From Amoebidium appalachense (taxonomy: Eukaryota > Ichthyosporea), in NCBI GenBank assembly GCA_963693365.1, contig CAVNZM010000012.1, positions 8,060,001-8,124,000 of the forward strand: DNA of 64,000 nucleotides. The letters are read 5' to 3'. How positions within the stretch are numbered: position 1 is the stretch's first letter; each line of letters opens with the position of its first letter. Shown here one piece after another: positions 12,921 through 27,311 of the stretch. A program made the translations under genes and the position numbers. Below the pieces are notes generated by a model, which saw nothing but the letters and a program-made list of their open reading frames with translations, was not told where the DNA came from and did no database searches.

Positions 12921-12965
<45 letters not shown>

Positions 12966-14042
12966 ACCACCACCACCACATATTACCTAACGGAAAATCG
13001 TCGTTCTTTCCTTTCTGCTCATTTTTGGTTTCTGCCGACTCTCTGTGTTGCCTGTTTGACCAAGGGACACCTGTTGAGACTGCTAGCCCCCCCCCCCCCC
13101 CCCCCCCCCCCCCCCGCCCAGCGGGGGGAAATGTGATGTGTGACTACACACGATATCCATAACTGATACACTCGTTCTGGTTGCTGCTCTTGCCTTCCGT
13201 CTACCGATTTTGCTTTACCCCTCGTATACTCTGACATGCTCAGGCGCGCACATGTGAACAAACACATTCGCATAATTTTTTTTTTTTATTGTATCTCTAT
13301 GCGCAAGATAGCAATTTCGTTGCACATAGCGCTCTCCTAAGGCCCAAGACTTTTTCTTTGTGTGTGTGTGTGTGTGTGTGTGAGGTGTTGTCATTACGAC
13401 GTCCATTTTAAGCACATTGACGTCAGGTACAATGCTTGCCTTTGCCTTTATATGCTGCAGTATCTTATCTTATAAATTGTGCATCTGCCATATAAAGGAA
13501 CCCTAGAGAAATGCTTGCTTAGTCTTTAAAGCAACCACCCCTACTTCCATTTTAGCAGCTTGGTGGCGAGCCACATTGGTGACGTCATTCTGTGCACAAT
13601 CTCCATGACGCCAGGTAGCCGAGATCTGAAGGTCATATGTCGACATCGGCAATGTGACACAATTTGAGTGTCTTTCTTGATTGGTGAGATGCATTTGAGA
13701 AAATGTGGCTCTCGGGAAGACGTTAAAATGGGAGAAGTGGTGGTTGATTTAACCCCTGGTGTTACTTGTGCCTACAGGATGGATGCATTGAGAGAGGTGC
13801 TGCAAGAGAGGGACGAGTCCAAGTTGCAGGATGTGGCTGAGCGCATCGAGACTCAGGTCTACCAGACTGCAAACGACCAGGTAAGTGGGTGTGTGTGTGT
13901 GTGTGTGTGTGTGCGTGCGTGCGTGCCTGTGTGTGTGTGTTTTTTTTTTGTGTCCTATCACAAGTGGTGTCATGTGTTTGTGGCTTTTGGGGTCCTAGAG
14001 GTGTGTTTGGGGGGTTTTTTTTTTTTTGTTTTGTTTTTTTCT

Positions 14043-14083
<41 letters not shown>

Positions 14084-14319
14084 TATGCATGTAGGATGTA
14101 GTAAATAGTGTGTGGGAAACACAGAACTGAAGCGTGGGAAAATTGGAGGATGGGGGCGAGGTGAAATGTACAGTATGGTCCGTGACATATGTCAACTAAC
14201 ACACATGAATGCATCAGGACCACTACTACCACATGCTGGCCGAAAAAATATACAAGCTCAAGAAGGCCCAGGAAACAAGAAGTGCACAGCCAGGCACCCC
14301 GGGTATGCTGCACGTTTTT

Positions 14320-14364
<45 letters not shown>

Positions 14365-14945
14365 TTTTTGGTGTGTGTGTGCACGCGCGCTGATGCCCGC
14401 CCACATGTGTAGGTGCATGTGCATGTCCTTTTGCGTGTTTTGTGCCTTCGTGGGGATGCCGCTATGTGCATGTGCATGCGTGAGACTGCTTGTGCATGTG
14501 CCTGTGTGGATGGGTGGGTGGGTGAGCCGGCTTGTTATCGTGTTTGGCAAGCATTGTTCGGATATATGTAGCATTCTTGTCATAGCCATTTTTAACATGT
14601 AAGTAGTGTGTGCGTGTTAGGGGTTGGATGGGTTGGTGGTAGGGGTGTATGTGCATGTGTGTCTGTGTGTGTTTTTTGGGGGGGGGGGGGGGGGGGGGGG
14701 GGGGGTACATGTGCACCACCCACACATCACACACCACTTGCCCTAATGCCCCCCTTTTCCTTCTATCTACACAAACATGCACGTGCATGCAAACATTTGA
14801 ACACACAAAACATATGCACGTACATGCTCCCGTATCCCCCCCCCCCCCCCCCCCCCCCTCTTTTTTTAAGGCCTCTGTTCAAGTGTCTTCTTTTGTTGTT
14901 GCTCTTTTTTGTCTCCTCCATTTTTCCAACCCTCTAACGCATACA

Positions 14946-14985
<40 letters not shown>

Positions 14986-16415
14986 TCCTCCTTTTCCTGG
15001 GTGTATGGACCAAAACTCGTTTTCTCTGGATTACACTTGGGCCACCCTTGACTCGAGTAGGGTTATATTAAAGATGTATACTGTGTTTGTGCTCTCTTCT
15101 GCAAGTATTGCAAACGCTAACACTCCCGTTCCTCCCCCACCACGCCTCCTCCCCCGCACTCCATCACACGCACACGCACACACGCACGTACACGTACACA
15201 CAAATACACACACACACCTACACACACGTACACACGTACAGCCGCAGGTGGTGGCAACATGAACCCGCTAACACCAGGCAGCCTCATGGGCAACTTGGGT
15301 GGGCCTCCGACTCCCGGCCCAGGAAACGTCAACGCCACGCAGGCAATGATTGCCCAGTCCCTCCGCATGCAACAACATCCACAACTCGGCATGAGCCTGA
15401 AACGTTCCGCAACAGAAGACGATGAAAATCCACAGCGCGCAAAGGCAATGCGCATGGAAAACGTTGGAACCCCCGGAGCGGGAAAATTCGACCCGATGAC
15501 CCCATCCTCCCCAGGAGCAGCGATGAAGAGGGAGAACCAGTCGCAGCAGCTTGCGAAATTACAGGAGCTCATGTCGAGCCCCCAATTTGCGTCGCAGCTA
15601 CGGATATACCTGGCGCTGATGAAAAAGCAACAGGGGGGTCAACCTTTAACCCAACAGGAAGGGGCGGCGTGGGCGCAACTTAACCAACTTCCGCAGTTGC
15701 GCGCTGCTGCGCAAATCGTTTCGCAGGTGAAACCGCGAACACAAGGAGACCAACATGGAATGATGGTCCCTGGAACACCGAGCACGCCTGGAAACAGCCT
15801 CATTGGGGGTATGGGAGGGGGTAGGTTTGACCTCTCTGTTCCGCCGAGGTACACTGGCGATGATGTGGCGAGGGACATGTATGAAATTCACCAGGACCTG
15901 ATGCAGCACTCGGATGCGGAGTTGTTTAATGGGTCCGGGGATACGGTAGGTGGTTTTGAGGATCACCGGGGAAGGGATGAAGGGAGGAGGAGAAAGGGGG
16001 TGGTGGTGGTGGTGGTGGTGAGGGGGGGAGAGGGGGGGGGGGGGGGGGGGGGGGGGGGGATGGGGGGAGGGTTGTGTTGTGTGTTTGTGCTTTGTTGGTG
16101 CTGTCAGTCTTTCTTTCTTTCTTTTTGGGAGGGGGGGGGGGGGGGGAGATGGGTTGTTGGGTAGTTGTATGTAAGCGGTTGCCGGTGTATGAGTGCATAT
16201 ATTCAAATGTTGCATGCCTGTGATATCGTGTAGGTTCGGGAGATGTGCATGTGTATTTTCATATGTATTTGCCTTTCCTCAGCATCAGTTGTAAGCCCTT
16301 ATACATGGGTGCGATGTGTGTGATGTGGAATTGGGTGGGATGCACTCAAGTGTAACTGTTGTGTTTGTGCGTGTGTCCGCATGCGTGCATTCGTGTGTGC
16401 GTCCATGCATGCATG

Positions 16416-16499
<84 letters not shown>

Positions 16500-16571
16500 T
16501 GTGTTGGTGTGTGTTGGTGTGTGTGTGCATGCGTGTGTGTCCGCATGCGTGCATTCGTGTGTTCGTCCATG

Positions 16572-16639
<68 letters not shown>

Positions 16640-17467
16640 GGTGTGTGTTGGTGTGTGTGTGCATGCGTGTGTGTTTCATGTGTGCGTGTGTGTGCGTGCG
16701 TGCATGTGTGTGTGTGTGTGTGCATGTGGGCGCGTGCTTCTGTAACCCATATGCGCCTCCCACGACGTTGGTTCGTGCTCTTTCATCAACAACTGCATGC
16801 GCCGTGCCCAAGTCCCTCTCTGTTGGTGCACAATATCCTGTTACTAACAAATCACCTTTATCTCGAGCAGGGGGGTTGGACTTGAATGCGATACGAGAAA
16901 AGTTGATGCGAGGGGAATACATCGACCACCAGGAATACTGCACAGACGTGCACTTGGTGTTTGCAGGCCCAGCGGCCCAGCACCCACCCGGTAGCCTAAT
17001 TCACAATCGGTGCATGAGCGCGTCACACTATTTCCAAGAAAGTATGTTGTCTTCCCTGCATCCTATCCCCCATCACCCACCCCCTCGTACAATAAAATGG
17101 GAAATAAATAAAAATTAACATGAAACACCACCAGCACACACATGCACGAAAGTGTGCGCGCTCACAGATGTGCGCGCCGTGCGCGTGCGCTGAAGGACGG
17201 ACACACACGCGCACACACACACGCACATACACGCAAGCGCAACCACATGCCCATGTACAACACACACGCACACCACCGTTACCACCACCAAATCCCTCTC
17301 GGCTCACTTTGCCCATGTAACCCTTTCCCTTCTTCTTCCCCTTTCCTCTCCCTCCCGTTCTTCTTATTTTCCCACTTCAAAAGGGCAAATAAACCAACAC
17401 CAAAACAAAATAGAATACCAACCAACCGAAGAATTGAGACGTGCGTGCGTGCTTGCGTGCACACATA

Positions 17468-17531
<64 letters not shown>

Positions 17532-17854
17532 CACGCACGCACGCACGCACGCACCCCTATCTTCACCACCCCACACTTACACCTTCTCTCCTTCTGCAGT
17601 TGCGATGCCTAAAATGAAGGATCTCGGGTACTGCTGTGCCACATACCAAACATACACACCCACCGCCTACTGCTCTGGTGCCCGGTGTGCGGGGGTTACA
17701 CTCATAGGCCCAGACCAACCCCACTGGATTGGCTCTAGTGATGAGTATGTCCCCCTGTTATCCCAAGTGTTCTTTGTGCACGTGCGCATTTGCTCGTGCC
17801 CATGTACCCATGCATGCATATGCACGTACACACAAATGCAGATTTGTATACACG

Positions 17855-17927
<73 letters not shown>

Positions 17928-18809
17928 CTTCAGGGACATGCATATACTTACAGGCCCAAAACACATGCGCATGCATGCACAAGCCCAAACACACCTGCCT
18001 ATGAACGCACACAAGCATGTTACAATCGGTAATGCAGCTCCGCATTGCGCACTTTTAGCAACCTCTCTCTGCTCGTAGAAACGTTTGTTGGCAGCCAGAC
18101 ACTTGCTTCTGTATTTGGCATCTGGCTGTGATTGTTTGTTTTTATTCTTTGGGGGATGGGTTGGTTTGTGTATGTGTGTTGTGTGCGTGCGGGGGTGTGT
18201 GTGTGTGTCAGCGTGCTTTGAGTGTTTGTTTTGTGTGTGTGGTGGGTTTTTTATTTTTATTTATTTTTTTGTTTTTGAGGGGGGGGGTAAGCTTGAGTGG
18301 TGTGCATGATTTTCTATGGCGGTGTTGTGCGTGACCGCGCACGCTAAAACACACATGCGCGCGCGCGCACGCGCACGCGCACACACATGCACACGCACAC
18401 ACACACACACACGAATGCACACACACGTCGGTTTGATCCTCACTGAAAGCACATGTGTTAATTCTGCCTATGCATATAGTGTTTTTCCTTTCCTTATAAA
18501 GCACAAGGCCTGACCTTTTCCCCACTCCCTGGAACACGTGCAGGCAAAAACCGTTCCGAGTGTGCGAGCAGTGTTTTGAGGGACAGGGCCCTGTGGAGGT
18601 AGTCGAGTGTCCCGATGACCCAGGGGCAGCGCGACTCCACCTGCCACGGGAGAGATTCCAACGACAACCGGCACTACCACAGGAACCAGAACAGGTATGG
18701 TGTGTGTGTGTGTTGTTGGATGCATGTGGATGTGGTTGGTGGTGGTGTTCTGGTGCAGGGGTTTGTGGATGTTTCATGGGGTGTTGTTTTGCGGAGGTTT
18801 GTTTTGTGG

Positions 18810-18863
<54 letters not shown>

Positions 18864-19708
18864 TTGCCGTGATGCTGGCATTGGTGTGTGGGTGGTCTGT
18901 GCAGGGGTGGGGCAGGGTGGTGGATGTATGTGTGCTTGTGTGTGTGCGAGTGTGTGCGCATGTGCCTGTGTGTGCTTGTGTTCGTTCTTCCACATGTGTG
19001 CTTGTGTGGTCGTTTTATGGGGTTTTTTTTTCTTCGGGGGGAGGGGAAGGGGGGGGGGGGGGGGGGGGGGGTATTGTTTGGGGCGTGTTGACCCTATGTG
19101 CTTCGCATATTGCTGTGGCATGGGAGTCTGAGCTGGTATTCCGTTTTCTTTTCCTTTTAGGATGTAAGCGAAGGGAATCCTTTCATACACGGCTACAAAC
19201 TAACTCTTCTGATTGGTCCATCTACCTGCAGTGGCAGCGATGCTCCGGGTGTGGTCTGCGTCTGCATGCTGTGTGTCGTCTTCACAACCACCTTGCCACA
19301 CGGCGCATATTCTGCTCCCTGTGTGAAAAGGATGGCAGGCAGCCCATACAGTGTGCCCTGCTGTGTCCGGCAGAAGGTGCGAGGATGCCTTCTTTTCTTT
19401 ATTTCCTCCTTTTTTGGAGGGGGGGGGGGGGGGGGGGTGCTTCTGGGCTTTGTGTATCTTTTTGGATTTGGTCACCGCTTTTCCCCTGTGTGGTTGACTG
19501 TGTGCATACGCATTTCTGCACGTGGTGTGTTTGCTGGGGTTGTAGGAAGCTCTATCACACTATGTATGTTGCTCGTGTTGTGTGTCTGACTGTGTGAGTG
19601 TATGTTTGCGTGTGCGTGTGTGTGATCAACCTTCGCGTGGGACAGTGGTGCATGAACAGTTGCATCCAGACATACACGCACGCAGACACGCATAACGCAG
19701 ACACACGT

Positions 19709-19772
<64 letters not shown>

Positions 19773-20140
19773 CAACAACAACAACAACAACCACGTCGAG
19801 CCATGCCACATGAAGCACCAATTGCATATACATCTTTTACACTTTACACCGCATTCCTAAATCACCCACACCATACACTTCAAAGCACCCGCTTCTTTCT
19901 GACATACCTTTAAATTTTAATATCACGCACAGGGCTGCCACACACGGAGGTAGCAGACCACATAGAAAAACGCATCCAGAAGCTTCTGGAAGGAACAGGG
20001 GCTGAGCCCGTGGTGGTGCGGACACTGCTGAATGTGGACCGTGAGCAGGATGTCTCCCCTGCCGTGCAGAGGAGGTGGGTGTGAGAGACGGTCTGTGTGT
20101 GGGGTTTGGTTTATCTCGCTTGTATAAGGGGATGCTGGTG

Positions 20141-20172
<32 letters not shown>

Positions 20173-21334
20173 TGGTGGTGGTGGTGGGGTAGGGAGGGGG
20201 GGAGGAGGATAATGGATGTGTTTATATGATGAGTAAGTTTTCGTTGGTCGTTGTTTTGCAGAAAGATTGCTAAGACGGGTTTTCCATGTTCAGATATCCG
20301 GACTTTCCCAAGAGCCTTCCCTACCGGCACAAGGCCATCTTCTGCTTCCAGAAGAGGGGTGGCCTGGACATGTGTGTGTTTGGCATGCACGTGTTTGAGT
20401 ATGGCATGGGCTGCCCTGAGCCCAACAGGGGGTGTGTCTACATATCTGTGCTGGACAGCGTCAAGTTGTTTCAGCCCGCTGAGTATGTACTGTTGTGTGA
20501 TGTTATTCTCATGCATTTACGCACGGAGATTGACTATGCACTAAATTGGGGGATTTATGATGCACTAGCATACGGAAAATACGACAAAACACGGAGTTTA
20601 CAAAAAATACGCACCAACACATGGACATTAAGTACAAATACGGAATTTTTTCGCACAAACACGGAAACATGCCGATGTGTGCCAGTTGCTCGAACCGAAG
20701 CACACAACTTGTTTACAACGTACACACACACACATGCACACACGCGTGCACTCACACACACACGTGACACGGTCTTGTTTTCAACTCCTTTGCTCTCAAT
20801 CCCTCGTTTTGTTGTCTGGGTCCTTGCGACATTGGAAATAGTTGGGCACTCATGCCCACACACACACACACACACACACATACACACAGACACAATACAG
20901 ACACAACACATCAGCTCGTGCAGTTCTGCATTCCCTTTTCTCCTCTCTTCGTACCTCACAGGTCTTGTGTCAAAGAGTTATGGTTTGCATGGGCGCGTGT
21001 GTTTGCGCTGTGCGTGCTTGCCTGTCTTCTTCTTATGTCTAACCTCTTGTCCCCCCCCCCCCCCCCCCCCCCCCCCTTTTTTTTTTGTTCTTCAGTCTCC
21101 GGTCAGCCGTCTACCAGGAGGTGATGGTTGGCTATCTCGAACACAGTGCCCGCCTAGGCTACAGCTATGCCCATATATGGGCATGTCCCTCTGCCAACGG
21201 CTTCGAAAACCTCTTCCATGCCCGGCCAAGAGATCAGCAGGTTCCCACGATTAAGATCCTTCGCGATTGGAGCGAGGCCGTACTTAAGAAGGCACAGGTG
21301 CGTCACACATAAGATCCGGGGCCCCCACGCCGGA

Positions 21335-21365
<31 letters not shown>

Positions 21366-21650
21366 AGGAAAGAGAGAGGGAGGGGGAATGGTGGTTGGGA
21401 AGTTTTTTTTTTTTTTTTTTTTTGTTGGGGGGGGGGGGGGGGGGGGGGGGGGGGATCGCTGCTGAATGTGTGGACGGGCTATTATGGATGTGGGTGGGAG
21501 TGTTTTCACCTTCAAGTGTGGAGTTTTCACGGGTGGTGGTGCCAGGCTAATTGTGGCTGAGGGACACAAGTTCGAATGTTTTAGGGCAGGTGTGTTTTTT
21601 GGGGCCTTTTTTTTTGTTTTTGTTTTTTTTTTGTTTTTTTGTTTTTTTTT

Positions 21651-21696
<46 letters not shown>

Positions 21697-21765
21697 TTCA
21701 AGTGATATTGCCAGGTGAGGGTTCGGGTGTTTGAGTAGAGTAGTGTGAGGGATTATTCAGTGAAG

Positions 21766-21831
<66 letters not shown>

Positions 21832-22639
21832 TGGTGGTGGTGGTGTGGGGGGGGGGGGGTTCACGAAGGTTGATGATGGCTGACTGGTGTGGTGGACGTG
21901 TGTGCAGGGGCAGGGTATAGTGCAGAACTACACGACGTTGGAGAGACAGGTGGAGGGGGAGGGTGTGACGTCAGCAACGCAGATACCCCACCTGCTGGGG
22001 GACTACTGGCCGGACATGATCGAGCAGGCGATAGCTAAGGCCGATGATGACGATGATGATCTGGGTACGTGCACGTGCACAATGACAGTCACGTGCACAT
22101 AAGTCATGCTCACATACATGCACACACAGGCACACACACACAAGCACACGTACACATATATATGCACATGCACATTCACGTGGACACACAGGTACCGTTT
22201 AACACACAAGCACATGCTCACACAGGCGCTTGCACATTGCACAGACACGCACACACGTACATGCATGCAGGCACACGTTCAGAATAAAAGGTGCAAACAC
22301 AATCATATTCTCACGTAGGCATGTGCACAGTGCATACACACACACACACACACACATGCACGCACGCACGCACATCCGCACACACACGTGCAGAGGCAAC
22401 AGCCCACGAGCGTGCACGTATACACAGGCACACACCTGCAGACACACAGCCCATTCAAGGATGTGTGCAAGTGCCATATCCACAGTGAACGCAAACTGGC
22501 ACGCACCCTTCTCCGCTCTCATCTAATCCCCTCACCCCTTTCGGATTGAGGGCTCATATTGATGTTCTGCAGCGTATCGCCGATCGACCGGTAGCAGAAC
22601 ACCGTTATAACGTGAAACACACACATCGGAATGCATAGT

Positions 22640-22688
<49 letters not shown>

Positions 22689-23190
22689 ACCTCCCCCGAA
22701 TATTAAGGAAATTTTCTCTCTATTTTCTTCTATAAGCATCCCAATATTACCATAGGGGGATCGGGAGCATTGCCGACATATGGACAGTGTGATCTCTGTT
22801 TACGGCAGTTGAGCGTTTCCTGATTTAGAAGATATTATGGGTTTATACTGACATAATCACTAACCTTTTTTTTTCCCCCCAACAGTTAAGGGGGGCAAGG
22901 GCAAGGGGCTCAAGAAGAAGAATTTGAGGTTCCACCTTAACAGGCAGGTGTCCGAGGTCACGGGCAGCGTGCTAGATCTGATGGCTAGGTCGTCAGAGCC
23001 GTTTCTGGTCGCTCAGCTGACTCCAAATCCTCAGGTGTGTGTTTATCTTTCTCTTCTTTCTTTTTTTTTTCTTTTGCTTTTACTATTTTATTACTTCCTT
23101 CTTACTCTTTGAAGGGAGGGAGGAGGAGGGGAATGGCTGGTTGGTGTGGGTGTCGTGTGGAGGGGTGTGGTTGGTGGGGGTGGATGCGGG

Positions 23191-23224
<34 letters not shown>

Positions 23225-23885
23225 CTGTTCTGGGACATCTTTTCGAAATGGTTTGGTTTTAACTTTCATGTGGTCAGCAGCCACCCCTCCCTCCCTGCCT
23301 TCCCCCTCTTGGGGGGCTCTCTCTTCCTTCCTCATAAGCTTCTGCTTACACCTAAACGGACGCATGCAATGCCTGAATATGGTTGGCATGTGTGCCAAAC
23401 GCACTCCTCTAGAATGCAAATTCTGTGGTCTGTTGGTTGGTGCTGTTTTGTTTTTGTTTTTTTTTGTTTTTTTTTCTCCTTTTTTTTGTTTTTATTTTTT
23501 GTTTTTTTTTGTTTGTGTGCGCGCGTGTGATTTGCCATGGATTTATAACACGGGGCTGTGGTTTGGGGAGCAGATGATGCGACAGGTTGTGGATCCAGGC
23601 CCACCCATCCCCAGCGAGGTCATGGAAACGCCCGAGGTTTTTCTCTACCTGGCCCAGACACACAACTACAGGGTACGTGTGCACACATGTATATACACGC
23701 TTGCACGTGTGGGTGCGCGAGTGCGTGTGTGTGTGTGGGTGGGTGGGTGGGTGGGTGGGTGGGTGGGTGGGGGTGTGTGTGTGCAGCATGCACACCTTCC
23801 CGCATGCACATGCACATGCAACCGTATACAGGCACACCCACATACGCGCTCACATGTTTGTGCCCAGTCATGTCCAGTCATGCAC

Positions 23886-23923
<38 letters not shown>

Positions 23924-24453
23924 GCATGTTCACAGACACACACAGACCTGTGTACGTGTACACGTACGTGCTTTCAAACACAGGGACATCTGCACACATT
24001 CATACGCTTCACATGCACCTGCATCACAGATCCCCCGTAGGAGCTACTTTCGCACTATTGTCACGTGATGGACTATATGTATGTGGGCGGGAGGGGGTAA
24101 GGTGACGATTAGTAATGTGTAGCATGTCGACACCCAGTGTAATGGCAGGCACAGTACACAATCGATTCCACATGCTTGGCCTACTTGCACACACAAGCAG
24201 AGTGGTGGTGGTGTGTGTGTGCGCAAAGAAAGAGACGCCGGGAAGGCGAGGGGTTGGGGGGGGGGGGGGGGGAACACATAATCTTTGAGTTTGTTGTTTC
24301 ATGGCATCATGATATCATATTCTTTCGTCTGTTTTTAATGATCATGTCTGTAAACCAACAAGGTGTGTGTGTGCGCGCGCGTGTGTTTGTGTGTGTTTTT
24401 AAAAGAATATCGATAGGGCGCATACATATGTGTGTGGGAAGGGGGGGAGGGAG

Positions 24454-24489
<36 letters not shown>

Positions 24490-25443
24490 AATGATTACGA
24501 TTATCATCCTGAACTTCTGAATTCTTATCCGGGATCTATTGTGTTTTATGGGATTTTTATTTCTTTATCTATTTACTTATTTATTTTATTTCCAGTTCGA
24601 CACGGAGCGCAATGCCAAGTACAGCACGATGATGCTGCTGTGGCACGTGTCCCGTGATGACGTCAACGGGGACCTGTACGACTACTCGTGCGCACAGTGC
24701 GGCGTGCTGCTGCCCTCCCTGGCCCACAGATACTACTGCCCCACATGTGTGGTACGTGCACGTGGGTGTGTACGTGTGTGGGTGTGGATGTGGGGGAAAG
24801 GGGGGGGGGGGGGGTTGTCTGTTGGTGTATGTAGATGGGTGTGGGTGAGTGTCGTGTCTGTGTTGGTGGGTGGGCGACACGTGCACTGGGTCACAGGGTG
24901 GAGGTGCTTTTTGGGGCGTGGATGGGTTGCTGAGTGGAGTTATTTGCTTTTTGGGGGGGAGGTGTGTGGAAAAGGGGGGGGGGGGGGGGGGGGCTTGGGG
25001 TGTTTGGTGGAATGAGTGTGCGTGTATGAGAAAGGCATATGCAGGGGGGGGGGGGGGGGGGGGGGGGCACTTTTGTTCACCTAAGTTCCGTCGCCTGTGT
25101 AATTATATGGGGCTTACATCTTGCTTTTTGCGTTCCGGGGATGTGCTCGCACAAAGGCAATGTCGTTCGTTTGGAAATGGAAGATGGGATTGTTGGTTAT
25201 GTGGTTAGAGATGCGAACTTTGGTATTACTGCACACGCCCCAAGACATCCCCTGCATCCTTTGACACGTGTGCTTGCTTATTGCTTCAGGCCTCCACCCT
25301 CTTCTCCCCCCCCCCCCCCCCCCCCCCCCCCCTCCTACTCCCCCACTGCCCCCTTCCTCACCCCGTGCACGTGAGAACTGCAACCCTTCCTCTCTCTTTG
25401 GCTTTCTCTTTTTCTTTCCCTCAACCATCAGCCCCCCTCCAGC

Positions 25444-25474
<31 letters not shown>

Positions 25475-26403
25475 AAAAAACACACACACACACACACACA
25501 CATGCGCGCACACACACCGGAGAAACTGAACAGTCTATTGTGCCACGAGTCCTTACCCCCCTTACCTCTCCCACCCCAGGACTTTGACCTGTGCCCACAA
25601 TGCCAAACCAACGGCCACGAACATGAGCTGCTCGTCTTTGGCTTCGAGGACTGCCCTCCTGCGGGCCAAGGTAGATGCTGGCTGTGTGTTTTTTGTTCTT
25701 TTTTTTTTTTTTTTTTTTTTTTGTGGGTGGGGGGGGGGGAGGGGGTCTGGGCTTGAATTGGCCACGTGTGTGTGCTTTTGGAGGAGGCTGGACGTGAATG
25801 TGTGTGTGGAGGGGGGTGGGGTGTGTGGGGGGGGGGGGCTGGGGGGGGGTCCAATATGTCTCTCTGTGTGTGTTCGTGTGTGTATGTGTGTTGGGGGGCG
25901 GGATGGAAACGGTTTGGTCCGTGGTGGGTGATGGGTGTAGTGGTGATATGTACTCTAGAGTCATGGGGGGGGGGTCATCGTTGTATCTGGCTACCTCCTG
26001 CCATTGGCGGTGCACCATATGCTCACCCGATCACATCAGGTCTTGGACTTCCCGACATGATGACTGTGTTTAAGTTTTACTTCTTCACCGCCATTGGCTT
26101 CTCTAGATGGTTAGTTATAGCTCTCCACCTCGATTGGCTGGGCATTTTATGCTTACCCAATCACACCAGGTCTTGGGCTATTGGACATGGCACCCCTGTG
26201 GCAGCGGTTCTGTGAGGCGCTAGACCATGCGTCCAAGTGCCAGAGCCCAGGGGGGGACTGCAGGGGGGATGACTGCCACCAGTTTAGGGCACTAATGGCT
26301 CACCTGCCTGCCTGCAAGTTCAGAAAGACATGCCATACATGCCCACAGGTGCGTGAACGAGTGTTTTTCGGGGTGTGTGGGGGTGTGGGGGGGGGGTGTG
26401 TGT

Positions 26404-26441
<38 letters not shown>

Positions 26442-26949
26442 GGTTGCAGTAGAAAGATGTGTGGTGGTGTGCTGAGTGGGTGGGTGTTGAGGCAGCATGG
26501 CTGGTCTATGGGCTGTGTGTTTCATGGGTAAACACCTTTGAATTGGCTCTTCGTCTTTTGCTTTATTTATTTTTATTTATTTTTATTTTATTTTATTTTA
26601 TTTTATTTTTGTATGTGTGTTGGGGGAGGGGGGGGGGGGGGGGGAGAAGGGTTTTGGGGGGGGAGGGGGGGGTTAAATCAATTTTTGTGAGTGCAAGTGC
26701 TAACTCTCGTTGCCTGTAGGTTGTGCAGCTAGCACTGCACCACGCCAAGAGTTGCACCCGCCTACCGTGTGAGTTCCCCCTGTGCCAGCACGTCAAGCCC
26801 CAGGCCCAGCGCAGGCGCATGCGGCTACAGCTGCAGAGACAGCACCAGGCCATGGCTAGGAGGCACATCATGCAGCTGGCTGGCAGCCCCATGCAGCTGG
26901 GCGCACTGCAGGTGGGTGTGTGTGTGTGCTTGTGTTAGTGTGTGTGTGT

Positions 26950-26980
<31 letters not shown>

Positions 26981-27121
26981 GCGTGTGTGTGTGCTTGGTG
27001 TGGATGTAATCTTTCCCCCTCCCTCTTACGGTGTCAGGTCTGTGGGTGGGTGTGAACCGCACATACACACACACACGCACATGCGGTCAGATATGCATAT
27101 GGACGTAGGGAGAGAGTGGGA

Positions 27122-27155
<34 letters not shown>

Positions 27156-27267
27156 ACATGCTTGTGTTCAGAGACATGTGCATAGGGATAGAGAGTGGAA
27201 AGAAAACGAGAGAGACGTAAACACGTACCCGTCTTTCTCTTTCTCTCTGGCCCGTTTCCCCCTTTCT

Positions 27268-27311
<44 letters not shown>

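Noticed and set aside
16741-16870. Open sequence before CBP exon 9 as a candidate ZA-loop exon
   Set aside because: It is in frame and stop-free but has no PDYF-like or other bromodomain signature and contains no donor, only the run-up to the acceptor; it would need cDNA support.
20251-20293. Acceptor at 20261 (TTTTGCAG) for CBP exon 14
   Set aside because: It gives the wrong phase after exon 13 and puts a TAA in the homologous frame; the acceptor at 20293 restores RYPDFPKSLPYRHKA.
26181-26194. Acceptor AG at about 26194 for CBP exon 21
   Set aside because: Phase does not match exon 20; the AG at 26168-26169 does.
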